Below are positions 1 through 9,804 of a stretch of 64,000 nucleotides of DNA, piece after piece. Where the stretch lies: NCBI RefSeq assembly GCF_000003195.3, contig NC_012871.2, forward strand, positions 45,316,378 through 45,380,377. The letters are read 5' to 3'. Position 1 is the first letter of the stretch, and every line of letters starts with the position of its first letter. The translations under genes were made by a program, and so were the position numbers. Source of the DNA: Sorghum bicolor (taxonomy: Eukaryota; Streptophyta; Magnoliopsida; Poales; Poaceae). The notes below the pieces were generated by a model, which saw nothing but the letters and a program-made list of their open reading frames with translations, had not been told where the DNA came from and made no database searches.

Positions 1-235
1 CACGACAAGACTTGCAACGCATGGAAGAATGAGACAACCTACATCCAGAGAAGACAGATGATGGACGCCAATATTTAAGACCTGCTAGCTACACTCTTAG
101 CAATGAAGAGAAAGAAATCATATTTGAATGCTTAAGCAGCATCAAGGTCCCATCTGGATTCTCCTCTAATATAAAAGGTATAATTAATGTGCCTGAGAAG
201 AAATTTCTAAACTTAAAATCGCATGACTGCCATGT
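1..235 (+). pseudogene. CACTA transposase (TNP2-type) fragment, DUF4218 part, left of the gypsy insertion
   Basis: From about position 40 one frame reads through a peptide containing RPASYTLSNEEKEIIFECLS, then NVPEKKFLNLKSHDCH. This is the stretch leading into the DUF4218 domain of grass CACTA (En/Spm) transposases, which bind and cut element ends. The first ~40 bases are in another frame with a TGA between, so the reading frame is already broken. The coding sequence stops at 235, where the gypsy element begins, and resumes in phase at 12,722 (HV then LMT). The last five bases, CATGT, are the target-site duplication. This is a dead transposase fragment; the rest of the gene lies to the left of the window. 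Confidence 0.8.
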
Positions 236-716
236 TATAACACTCCAAATTTTTGAATTTTAAATTTAGATTGAATTTGATTTAATTTTGACTCAATTTG
301 AATTTCTGGGAAATTATTAAATAATTTACAAAATTAAATAAAATTAAATATAAGGGTAGAAACATGTTTTTCCTGCATTCATGCCGTTGCATTGTTTTTG
401 CTTGATTTATTTAGTGCTTGGTTGCCTTGGTTTTTATTTTGTTGCAAGAAAACAAAATATAGGAGAAATCTGTTAAAGAAAAAAAAAATGGGCAGCGCCC
501 CCGCCCAAGCCGCGGCAGCGGCCCAGCCGCAGCAGCTGCGCGCTCCAGCCCAGCCCCCCCCCTCCACCCGCAGCAGCTGACGCGTGGGCCCCGCGAGTGG
601 GACCCACCGCCTTCTTCCACCTCCGGCCGGGACGGACTCGGGGCGCAACCGACGCCCCGGTTTCCGCGCGCGGCGCCCCCAATCCGAGCCGCACGCGCCC
701 CAAGGATCGCCGTGCC

Positions 717-724
717 TTTAAATA
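717..724 (+). promoter_or_regulatory. Putative LTR promoter TATA box
   Basis: TTTAAATA sits in an otherwise GC-rich stretch, about 30 bp upstream of a pyrimidine/AACCCTAG-containing segment that would suit a transcription start. The same octamer is conserved in the other LTR at 10284-10291. The position fits a U3/R boundary, with the long downstream part acting as R-U5 leader. No start site has been shown. Confidence 0.45.
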
Positions 725-1594
725 GCCCCCCAGCCGCCGCTCGCGAACCCCCCTAGAACCCTAGCTTCGAAATCCGCGCCGCCGCCGTTCTCGCCAAGCT
801 CGCGCCGCCGCCGTCGAAACCGCCGCCGTCGAGCTTCTCTTTGACTTCGTCGTTTCGCGGAGGTGAGCTCGCCATCGCGCTCGTCGTGTCGCGCCGACCC
901 CGCCCGTGCCCTCGGCACGCTCCCCCGTGCCCTGCAGCACCGCCGCCGAAGCTCCGAGCGGCGCCCATGGCGCCACCGCCGCCCGCCGGCGCCCCTGCGC
1001 ACGCACCCGCCCCTGCACTGGCGCGCGGTCCACGGTGGACCGCGGCCCAGGGCCTCGTGCGGTCGGTCCACGTGGACCGGGTCCACGCACCCGCCGGCGC
1101 CGCTCCGTAGGCGCGGTCCACCATGGACCGCGGCCGCCCTGCCCCGCGCCCGGTCCACCGCACTGTGCTGTGGACCGGCCAGCCCGCGCGCCCCTGGCCT
1201 TTTTGCGAAAAGGCCCTCGCATTTCTTCGAATTTAACCCGCGATCCAACTCAGTTATAGTTTCATTTAAAATATGCCCCTGCTTTTACAGTTTAGCCCCT
1301 GCACCCGTTGGTATTTATGTATTTAATCCAAAATGAGTTTTAATTCAGTTTTAATTAGTTTTAATTACGAAAAATAGTTCAGTTTATCTACAGAAATGCC
1401 ATTCAACTTGTTTTAGCCATAACTTTTGCATCGTAACTCCGATTTAGGTGATTCTGGTCGCTATGGTTTCGTTTCGTCGAGTAGAATATAGTAGTGCAGT
1501 TGCTTTTTGTTTTCGCATGCTTTGGTGTACTGTTTCTGATTAAGTTTGTTTGCTTGCATGTATTGTTCCTATGATTGATGATTGTCGCGTTTAG

Positions 1595-1663
1595 CCAACG
1601 AGACGTTCGTGAAGGAAGAGGTTCAGGATCCCGCTGAGTTTGAGCAACCCGACATCGATCAAG
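1595..1663 (+). other. Exon-like, coding-looking block in the LTR leader (function unknown)
   Basis: Between a TTTAG acceptor-like site and an AAG/GCAAGT donor-like site lies a 69-bp block reading ANETFVKEEVQDPAEF and then EQPDIDQ, an acidic peptide with protein-like composition. A second block at 2825-2892 continues in phase (CSDDQEYNCNFPEDYPE...) to a TAG stop. A donor-like GGAG/GTGAGC at 863 would join upstream in phase, but no ATG opens that frame. The same blocks occur in the right LTR (from about 11,146). This may be a spliced leader or a captured host exon pair; no known family was recognised. Confidence 0.3.
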
Positions 1664-3174
1664 GCAAGTGCAGACACCGTTTGATCATTTTGAGCCTATT
1701 CATTAATGTCATTTACTTTATATGCATGTGTCCAATGAATGCAAACCCTAAGGACATGACTAGCTTTACTTATTATTCCTTGCTCACCTGGGGTTATGTA
1801 TTTGGGTAGTCTAGGATATACTAGGTTTGCTTAGCTGCTCTACTCATCTTATACACATGCCTAAACAAGTATTAATCTCTACTCAACTTGATGCTTAAAT
1901 TGTGCTGAATCTTTGGTCACTACGGTGATGGCTATGTTGGATGCTTACGAGCATCGTGAAGATGGTGGTGATAGGGGGAGCGGGTACCGTTGGTGGTCCG
2001 GTTTGCCGGGCGTACCCGTCTCTGCTCTCCGTAAGGACTTAGTCAGGGAGCGGCCCCCTGGGACTACAGTGCAGCTCCAAGCTATATGGGCTCTGGCTTG
2101 ACTAATTAGCAGGACCTCCGCTGGTAGGGTGTTACTTTCCGGGTAGGCATAAGGAATGTAGCTTGGGTATTCATATTAAGAGGTCGGTCAGTCTGGGGTC
2201 CCATTGCTATGGGCACGACTGCCGCGCGCCCCGGCAAAAACTTACGAGTGGCATCCTATTAGTTGGACCCTGTGAAAGGTCTCGTAGTGAAACCCTGCCT
2301 GCTCACCTTGGTAGTGTTTTGGGGAGTCGCGACCCCGGGCAAATGGGAATCACGACTTGGAGTGAACGTGCACACCTCTGCAGAGTGTAAAACTGATATA
2401 TCAGCCGTGCTCACGGTCACGAGCGGCCCAGACCCTCACTTGATGAGCAAATTGGATTCACTGGATACTTGGAGATGGAACTGGGCGAGGTTGCTACCTC
2501 GTGTTTTGGCGGAATGGCTATTCCGTGTTGGCAGGATTGCTATCCTGTATTAATAATTGGGGTTAATCCCTGGATTACTATAATAATTAGGATAGTCTTT
2601 TAAAAGATGCTAATTACTACTTACACTAATTAAGGGTTGGGTTTATGCTACTCATATTTAGTAATAGGTTGTTCTAGTAATTGTTATCATTAAAAGTGAT
2701 CAACTAAAATGCTACCGCAGTCAAACCAAGTCAGCTTTACCTTGTTTTAAGCCTTGCATGTCATTACTTTCCGTCTGTGCTTGCTGAGTTCGACATGAGC
2801 TCACCCTTGCTATAATCATTAAAGGTTGCTCGGACGATCAGGAGTACAATTGCAATTTCCCTGAGGACTACCCTGAGTCTCCTGGTTGTTAGGCTCGTGT
2901 GGTTCTACCGTCGACCTTCCTGTGGCAACGTGGTCCTGCTACGTCGGCATTTAGTTTTCCCTTTATTTATGGAACAGTTTAGTTTATGTTTCCCCTCCGC
3001 ACTTTGATAAACATTTGGCTTGTAATAATGGAACTTTTACTCTCATTTATGTAATTCGTTTGAACACTGTGTTTTGTACCATTGATGATGTCGGTCCATG
3101 TGTGTGAATTTGAGATCCTAGCGCACATGTGATTTGGCACCCGAATGCTCTTTTACATCCGGGTGTGATAGAAG

Positions 3175-3186
3175 TGGTACCAAAGC
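3175..3186 (+). other. Primer-binding site, initiator Met-tRNA type
   Basis: TGGTACCAAAGC lies four bases inside the 5' LTR. It matches the usual plant iMet primer site TGGTATCAGAGC at 10 of 12 positions, so reverse transcription would be primed by initiator tRNA-Met. The two mismatches are in the middle. Confidence 0.75.
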
Positions 3187-3771
3187 CGTGTTGACCGTAG
3201 GATCACGCAGCCTAGTTAGAAACAGCCGTTTAGATTGTCCCTTTTGGGTGGAATACACCATTGGATCTATTAACTACCTTACTAACCTGTCTCATTAGAC
3301 TTTATCTATTAGCCTTATCTACTTACTTTTACTAACAGTTCAGTTTATTCACTTACTTCCTGCATTTATTACCTTGTTATCATTTATTGCTTTCTATTTC
3401 TCAGATTGCATTTATATTCTTGTTTCAACTTTTACTACTTGTTATTTGAACCTTTCTTTTATACCTTGTCTTTTATTATCATTCTACTCATATTACCTTC
3501 TTGTTCCTTGTTTTTCATTTATTACTTGAGTTATGTTTTATTTCTGCCTTGACAATAAATTTCATTACCTTATTTTCACTTTATACCTTCATTACTTGCT
3601 TTTATATCTTACCATAAATACCACCAAAGTTCATATTGTCCATCCATTGTATAATCTTGGTTCATCTTCATTACACATACACTTTTACCTTCATTTATGT
3701 TATTCATTTACCTATCATCGTCATGATCTATTAACCGTTTCCTGCATGTCTATGATCTTATGCATAAGTAG

Positions 3772-4755
3772 ATGACTCGCCACCTGACCTGCCGCAAGAG
3801 CGTTATTCGTTTCCGCCCCGTTCAAGCTGTGGAGTTCTCGTTGACTGGTCGCGTGGATAACATCGTGTTCCAGCCTAACCAGCATCTTGATGACGGTGCT
3901 AACCTCCAAGACGCGGAACCCTATGAAGGACAGCAACCACCTCAAGCTCTGGTGGTGCATGGAAGGGCGCCTTGCTGGGCACCTGGAGGAGATGATCCCT
4001 TCGGTGATGATGACATGGATGATGATGATGATGATGATGATGAGGATGCACCTGGAGGACCCGGAGGACCCGGTGGACCTGGAGGACCTGGAGGTCAAGA
4101 TGGACTTTTTGCTGCTGATGATGGGTGGATTGTGACAGTCTGCACCAGGGATGGTGGAGAGTGTTTCTTCCACAGCGAGCTGAAGCGTCTCCTTGACCAG
4201 CAGCTGGGACATGGCATGTTCTCAGTGGAGTACCGCAGTGAGCACTGGAGTCACCCAGACTACCCGGCGTTTTGGAAGGTCTGGGCACACGTCGGCAGGC
4301 CTAACCCGACGTTGAGGGCACTGAGGATCATGTCCATACATGAAGCTGTGGCTGAGAGGTCTACCCAGATGGCGGGCATTAATGATGCTGCTCGCCAGGC
4401 TTTCTACGCATACCGTGATCACTTCTTCGAGGAGATCAGCCAGGATGAGCGTCGCTACTACCCTCGCCGTCGCCGTGGAGAGTTGGCAATGACTATTGCT
4501 TCCACCACTGATGAGCAAGACCCCCGCGTGCACAGGACTGTCAAGCTGGTGGCGGTCACTAACACCGAGCTCAACAGTTCACTAGTGGAGCTAAAGCAAG
4601 TCAGGAAGAAACTGGACGACGCTAGGAAGAGGATAGCGCAGCTGGAGGCTCAGATCACTGGAGTGCCACCGCCTTCACCTAAGTGGCCTGCTTTCTCTCC
4701 GCCTCGTGAAGATCCAGCCTATGGAGATGCCAGCGCTCGTACTACTATAGAATAG
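3772..4755 (+). CDS. Extra ORF upstream of gag-pol in the gypsy element (ORF0-like)
   Basis: This is an open frame of 327 codons in the same orientation as gag-pol, ending ~500 bp before it. The N-terminal third has no recognised motif. Residues about 78-92 are almost pure Asp (a GAT microsatellite at ~4018-4041), followed by a Gly-Gly-Pro repeat of four to five units. A central part (about 120-240) contains conserved-looking Trp, Arg and His residues. A heptad-like Leu/Lys/Glu stretch near 265-300 (VELKQVRKKLDDARKRIAQL) predicts a coiled coil, and the tail is Pro-rich. Extra ORFs before gag have been reported for some rice gypsy families (RIRE3/RIRE8), from memory. The function is unknown; a coiled coil plus an acidic tract suggests a protein- or RNP-binding accessory factor, which is inference only. 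Confidence 0.65.
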   Translation: MTRHLTCRKSVIRFRPVQAVEFSLTGRVDNIVFQPNQHLDDGANLQDAEPYEGQQPPQALVVHGRAPCWAPGGDDPFGDDDMDDDDDDDDEDAPGGPGGPGGPGGPGGQDGLFAADDGWIVTVCTRDGGECFFHSELKRLLDQQLGHGMFSVEYRSEHWSHPDYPAFWKVWAHVGRPNPTLRALRIMSIHEAVAERSTQMAGINDAARQAFYAYRDHFFEEISQDERRYYPRRRRGELAMTIASTTDEQDPRVHRTVKLVAVTNTELNSSLVELKQVRKKLDDARKRIAQLEAQITGVPPPSPKWPAFSPPREDPAYGDASARTTIE

Positions 4756-5257
4756 GAGCTATTCCCAGCTTAGTAATAAATAGTGCCACGCTTAGAACGT
4801 TAGCACGATCTTAGTTATGCGAGTCTATTGCTTAGTGGTTTGCTTAGTGTGCTTTGCTTGGTCTGTGTGAGAACTTGATTTATTATTGTGTTAATGGTGT
4901 GATTTGGTTCTTTGTAATGAGTGCGATGAGTTGTGGGTTATGTCCACAACGCATCAAGAACAAGATTAAGTATTAAGTTTATTTGAGATAGTTAGTTTGG
5001 GTTATCATCGGTCTCCTTTATTTGTGCTTTATCATATTTCATAATCGCTTTATCTTATCAGTCTTACTTTATCATGATCAGTTCATTATCTATATATTAC
5101 ATCTGTTATGAGTACTGTGTTTATCAACTGAGAAAGGAAAGTGACTATCAGCTGGTTCATACTTTGAGGAAAGATTATTACATTGCAGTTTACATTACAG
5201 CTCAGGTTTACACATATGAACTACATCTGATTTTATTATATTATTTCTATACATCAG

Positions 5258-8200
5258 ATGCCTGTCCACACCAGGAGCAACACCAATGGTGGAAACAACG
5301 GGCAGTCCAACAACAACAACAATGATCACAGCGGGACTAATGCCAACCCTCCTCCTCCTGGGAATCAGCCCATGACCATAGAGCAGTTGATGACTATGCA
5401 GACTCAGCTGATGCAAGGGATGGCCCATATTATGAACCACATGCAGCAGAACCAAAATCAGAATCAGAATCAACATCAAGGAGGTAACAACGCGTTTGCC
5501 CCACCCAGGGACAAGCGTGGAGAGTTCATGAAGGGACGTCCACCGTTCTTCTCTCACTCAGCTGATCCTATGCAAGCTGAGGATTGGCTTAAAGCTGTGG
5601 AGAAGCAGCTGGTCATTGCTCAGTGCAATGACAGGGAGAAGGTTCTGTATGGCTCTGGGCAGCTTCAGGGAGCCGCACAGGACTGGTGGGATTCGTACTG
5701 CTTTGCACATCAGGACTCGGATACTATCACTTGGGATGAGTTCAAGGTCGCCTTCAAGACTCATCATGTGCCTGCTGGATTGGTGAAGCTGAAGAAGAAG
5801 GAGTTTCTGTCTCTGAAGCAGGGCTCCATGACAGTTTGTGAGTACCGTGACAAGTTCACTCAGTTGTCGCGGTATTGCCCCAATGAAGTGGAGAATGATG
5901 AAGACAAGCAAGACCACTTCCTGGAAGGTTTGAATGATGGTCTGTCCTACATGATGTCAAATGTCAAGTATGCCAGTTTCCAGGAGATGGTGGACAGGGC
6001 ATTGGTGCTTGAGAGCAAGCACCGTAAGATGGAGGACAAGAAGAGGAAGTATAACTCCTCTCAGCAGCAGGCTGGTGCCAGTCGTCCCCGTTACAACAAC
6101 CAGCAGGGCCCTCAGTCTCGCCCTGCATATCAGTCTGGTAACCAAGGACAGCAACAGAATGTCAGGTACAGCAACCAGAGTCAGCAGACGAGCCAGCGCT
6201 ACAACAACAACCAAGTGCAGCGCCCCGCTAGTCAGGCGCCTCGCCAGAATGCCCCAGCACCATCAGGCTCTCGCCAGAACTCCAACACTGTCCCAATGAA
6301 GCCCAATGTCAACCCCGCCCCCACTGGAAATACCTGCTTCAAGTGTGGTCAGCCTGGACACTACGCGAATGCTTGCCCCCAGAAGCAGAAGAACAACAAT
6401 GGAAGGGTGAACCATGTGAAGCTGGAAACTGCTGAGGAGGCTCCAGATGTGGTAGTTGGTACGTTTCTTGTCAACTCTTGCCCAGCTACTGTTTTGTTTG
6501 ATACTGGAGCATCACATACTTTTATAAGTGCACAGTTTGTTGGGAAACATAGTATAGCCACCTGTACCATGCAAAACACCATGCTAGTTAAATCACCTAG
6601 GGGAAAGATGCATACTAATACTTTGTGTCCGGGAATGAGCATTAAAATAAGGGGGGTAGATTTTCCTGTCAATCCTATTGTGTTGGGTTCAGAAGTTTTA
6701 GATATGATATTGGGAATGAGATGGTTGTCCAAGTTTAAGGGTACTATTCAGTGTGCTGAGAAGACAGTGGCTCTAACCGCACCTAGTGGGAACAGAATTG
6801 AGGTCAGAGTCTCTATGTCACCTAGCAGTGAAGGAACAGTTTACCATGTGAGCAGTGGGTCAGTAGAAGATATTCGAGTTGTGAAAGAGTTCCCTGATGT
6901 GTTCCCAGAGAATTTGCCAGGTATGCCACCTGAACGTGAGATTGAATTTGTTATTGATTTATTACCTGGTACTGCACCCATATCTAAGAGACCTTATAGA
7001 ATGGTTGTTAACGAGTTAGAAGAACTTAAGAAACAACTAAGGGAGTTACAGTCTAAGGGGTATATCCGTCCTAGTTCCTCACCTTGGGGAGCTCCAGTTA
7101 TCTTTGTAGAGAAGAAGGATGGGACACAGAGGATGTGTGTAGACTATAGATCTTTGAATGAGGTCACAATTAAGAATAAATACCCTTTGCCTAGAATAGA
7201 GGACCTATTTGACCAGTTGAAAGGAGCTTGTGTGTTTTCCAAGATAGATCTGAGGTCAGGTTATCACCAGTTGAGGATTAAACCCAGTGATATTCCAAAG
7301 ACTGCTTTCACCACTAGATATGGACTTTATGAGTATACAGTTATGTCTTTTGGGTTGACTAATGCTCCCGCTTACTTTATGTATCTGATGAATAAAGTTT
7401 TTATGGAGTATTTGGATAAGTTTGTGGTAGTCTTTATTGATGATATCTTGATCTACTCCAAGAATGAGGAAGAACATGAGGAACACCTAAGACTTGTGTT
7501 GCAGAAATTGAGGGAACATCAGCTCTATGCCAAGTTGAGTAAGTGTGACTTCTGGTTGAAGGAAGTGTCTTTTCTTGGTCATGTCATTTCAAATGGTGGA
7601 GTTGCTGTTAGTCCGAAGAATGTGGCAGATGTTCTTAAGTGGAGTCCACCTCAGACTGTTGGAGAGATCAGAAGTTTTCTTGGAATGGCCGGTTACTATC
7701 GGAGATTCATTGAAGGATTTTCCAGTATTGCCAAGCCCATGACTGCTTTGCTAGAGAAGGGTAAACCATTCAAGTGGAATGAACAGTGTCAGGCTAGTTT
7801 TGAGGAGTTGAAGAAGAGGTTGACTACTGCACCAATTTTGACTTTGCCTGATGTGACTAAAAGTTTTTCTATCTATTGTGATGCTTCCAAGCAAGGTTTG
7901 GGATGTGTATTGATGCAAGAGGGAAAAGTGATTGCCTATGCATCTAGACAGTTGAAGAAACATGAGGTGAATTATCCAACTCATGATCTTGAGTTAGCAG
8001 CTGTGGTCCATTCACTGAAGATCTGGAGACACTATATTCTGGGTCATAAGTGTGATATCTACACGGATCACAAGAGTCTGAAATACATCTTCACTCAGAA
8101 TGATTTGAATCTGAGACAGAGAAGATGGTTAGAATTGATCAAGGACTATGAACTGGAGATTCATTACCACCCTGGCAAGGCTAATGTAGTTGCTGATGCT

Positions 8201-9769
8201 CTGAGTAGAAAGAGTCAAGTGAATATGATGGAAGCCACGGAGTTACCGATGGAACTACTGGCAGAATTTGAGTATCTCAATTTGGGGTTTGTTGCCAATA
8301 CCCAAGGTACTTCCATGGACATAGGACCAACTCTTGAGCAAGAGATCAGAAAAGGTCAGAAAGAGGATGAAGAGATCAAAAAGATACTTAAGCTAATAGA
8401 GGAAGGTAGAGCACCTGGATTCAAAGTTGATCAAGAAGGAATTGTTTGGCACAAGGACCGATTGTGTGTGCCTGATATTCAGAGAATCAAGGATGTGATA
8501 CTGAAGGAGTGCCATGAATCTGCTTACTCTATTCATCCAGGAGGTACTAAGATGTATCAGGACTTGAAGCAAAATTATTGGTGGCCTGGTATGAAGAAAG
8601 ATATTGGTGAATATGTGGCATTGTGTGACACCTGTCAGAGAGTGAAAGCGGAACATCAGAGGCCAGCAGGGTTGTTGCAACCGTTGAAGATACCTGAGTG
8701 GAAGTGGGACGAGATCAGCATGGACTTCATAGTGGGATTGCCGAAAACTCAACGAGGTTATGACTCAATATGGGTTGTAGTAGATCGATTGACCAAGGTA
8801 GCTCATTTCATACCGGTCAGAACTAACTACCGTGGAGATCAGTTAGCAGAAAAGTATATGGAACGGATTGTGTGTCTGCATGGAGTTCCTAAGAGGATTG
8901 TGTCTGATAGAGGTACACAGTTTACATCAAAATTTTGGGAGAAGTTACATGATGCTTTGGGAACCGAGCTCAGATTCAGTACTGCTTATCACCCTCAGTC
9001 CGATGGTCAGACAGATAGAGTCAACCAGATAGTAGAGGATATGCTCAGGTCTTGTGCTTTACAGTATGGAGATAGTTGGGATGCTAGTTTGCCCTACGCC
9101 GAGTTCTCCTATAACAATAGTTATCAGACTAGTCTTAAGATGACTCCTTTTGAAGCCTTGTATGGAAGGAAGTGTAGGACTCCATTGTTCTGGAACCAGA
9201 CTGGTGAAAGGCAAGTTTTCGGCCCTGATTCGTTGAGAATAGCCGAAGAAAGAGTTCAGTTCATCCGACAGACTCTGAAGGCAGCTCAGTCTAGACAGAA
9301 GAGTTATGCTGATGTGAGACGAAGGGAACTTGTATTTCAGGCAGGTGATTATGTATACCTGAAAGTGTCTCCGATGAGAGGTCTAAAGAGGTTCAATGTC
9401 AAGGGAAAGCTAGCTCCAAGATATGTTGGTCCTTTTAAAATCTTGGAAAGGAAAGGAGAGGTGGCTTATGAGCTTGAACTGCCTGTTAGTTTATCCAACG
9501 TGCACAATGTTTTCCATGTCTCCCAATTCAAGAAATGCTTGAGAGTGCCTGAGGAACAGTTGCCACTAGAGGAACTGGATTTACAGGATGATCTAACCTA
9601 TGAAGCGAGTCCTATCAAAGTTCTGGACACAGCAGAGAGAATTACCAGGAGTAAAACTATCAGGATGTGTAAAGTACAATGGAAACACCATTCTGAGGAA
9701 GAGGCAACCTGGGAAAGAGAAGATGATCTGAAATCCAAATACCCTCATTTATTCTCTGGTTCATCCTAA
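5258..9769 (+). CDS. Gag-pol polyprotein of the gypsy chromovirus
   Basis: One uninterrupted ORF of 1503 aa encodes all replication functions. The start ATG at 5258 opens an N-terminal Gln/Asn-rich stretch followed by the retrotransposon gag domain (about 90-280). A CCHC zinc knuckle begins at residue 360 ([14 protein letters not shown]). Protease has DTGA at ~415. Reverse transcriptase (about 575-760) has FIDD at 726-729 where many elements have YxDD. RNase H has its first Asp near 875 (YCDASK). Integrase has an HHCC zinc finger (H1086, H1093, C1123, C1126). The catalytic carboxylates are D1156 (MDF) and D1217 (SDRGTQF), but position 1253, where the DD35E glutamate is expected (GQTDRVNQ), is Asp. 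A chromodomain-like module (about 1445-1500, [16 protein letters not shown]) ends the protein and is thought to guide insertion to heterochromatin. The reading frame is intact; activity is uncertain because of the integrase change. Confidence 0.93.
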   Translation: MPVHTRSNTNGGNNGQSNNNNNDHSGTNANPPPPGNQPMTIEQLMTMQTQLMQGMAHIMNHMQQNQNQNQNQHQGGNNAFAPPRDKRGEFMKGRPPFFSHSADPMQAEDWLKAVEKQLVIAQCNDREKVLYGSGQLQGAAQDWWDSYCFAHQDSDTITWDEFKVAFKTHHVPAGLVKLKKKEFLSLKQGSMTVCEYRDKFTQLSRYCPNEVENDEDKQDHFLEGLNDGLSYMMSNVKYASFQEMVDRALVLESKHRKMEDKKRKYNSSQQQAGASRPRYNNQQGPQSRPAYQSGNQGQQQNVRYSNQSQQTSQRYNNNQVQRPASQAPRQNAPAPSGSRQNSNTVPMKPNVNPAPTGNTCFKCGQPGHYANACPQKQKNNNGRVNHVKLETAEEAPDVVVGTFLVNSCPATVLFDTGASHTFISAQFVGKHSIATCTMQNTMLVKSPRGKMHTNTLCPGMSIKIRGVDFPVNPIVLGSEVLDMILGMRWLSKFKGTIQCAEKTVALTAPSGNRIEVRVSMSPSSEGTVYHVSSGSVEDIRVVKEFPDVFPENLPGMPPEREIEFVIDLLPGTAPISKRPYRMVVNELEELKKQLRELQSKGYIRPSSSPWGAPVIFVEKKDGTQRMCVDYRSLNEVTIKNKYPLPRIEDLFDQLKGACVFSKIDLRSGYHQLRIKPSDIPKTAFTTRYGLYEYTVMSFGLTNAPAYFMYLMNKVFMEYLDKFVVVFIDDILIYSKNEEEHEEHLRLVLQKLREHQLYAKLSKCDFWLKEVSFLGHVISNGGVAVSPKNVADVLKWSPPQTVGEIRSFLGMAGYYRRFIEGFSSIAKPMTALLEKGKPFKWNEQCQASFEELKKRLTTAPILTLPDVTKSFSIYCDASKQGLGCVLMQEGKVIAYASRQLKKHEVNYPTHDLELAAVVHSLKIWRHYILGHKCDIYTDHKSLKYIFTQNDLNLRQRRWLELIKDYELEIHYHPGKANVVADALSRKSQVNMMEATELPMELLAEFEYLNLGFVANTQGTSMDIGPTLEQEIRKGQKEDEEIKKILKLIEEGRAPGFKVDQEGIVWHKDRLCVPDIQRIKDVILKECHESAYSIHPGGTKMYQDLKQNYWWPGMKKDIGEYVALCDTCQRVKAEHQRPAGLLQPLKIPEWKWDEISMDFIVGLPKTQRGYDSIWVVVDRLTKVAHFIPVRTNYRGDQLAEKYMERIVCLHGVPKRIVSDRGTQFTSKFWEKLHDALGTELRFSTAYHPQSDGQTDRVNQIVEDMLRSCALQYGDSWDASLPYAEFSYNNSYQTSLKMTPFEALYGRKCRTPLFWNQTGERQVFGPDSLRIAEERVQFIRQTLKAAQSRQKSYADVRRRELVFQAGDYVYLKVSPMRGLKRFNVKGKLAPRYVGPFKILERKGEVAYELELPVSLSNVHNVFHVSQFKKCLRVPEEQLPLEELDLQDDLTYEASPIKVLDTAERITRSKTIRMCKVQWKHHSEEEATWEREDDLKSKYPHLFSGSS

Positions 9770-9790
9770 TCTCGAGGACGAGATTCTTTT

Positions 9791-9804
9791 TAAGGGGGTA
9801 GGTT
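9791..9804 (+). other. Polypurine tract of the gypsy element
   Basis: TAAGGGGGTAGGT lies immediately upstream of the 3' LTR and would prime plus-strand synthesis. It follows the gag-pol stop codon by ~20 bp. Confidence 0.75.

Larger units (their letters stand above)
236..3170 (+). repeat. 5' LTR of the gypsy element
   Basis: This 2935-bp repeat starts TATAACACTCC and ends GGGTGTGATA, which form an imperfect inverted repeat. The first ~240 bp are AT-rich. A very GC-rich block follows (about 490-1200) with CCG runs and several GGTCCAC/GTGGACC palindromes, then ~2 kb of ordinary composition. The many overlapping ORFs in the GC-rich block are composition artefacts. A TATA-like box lies at 717. 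Confidence 0.93.

Noticed and set aside
379..1336. Many long overlapping ORFs on both strands in the GC-rich LTR block (and 9948-10887)
   Set aside because: They are Ala/Arg/Pro/Gly-rich in all frames, occur identically in both LTRs and have no domain. They result from base composition.
1913..2553. Repeated short ORFs in the LTR (e.g. 62-96 codons) and their copies at 11464-12104
   Set aside because: They overlap in different frames, lack motifs and lie in the non-coding LTR leader.
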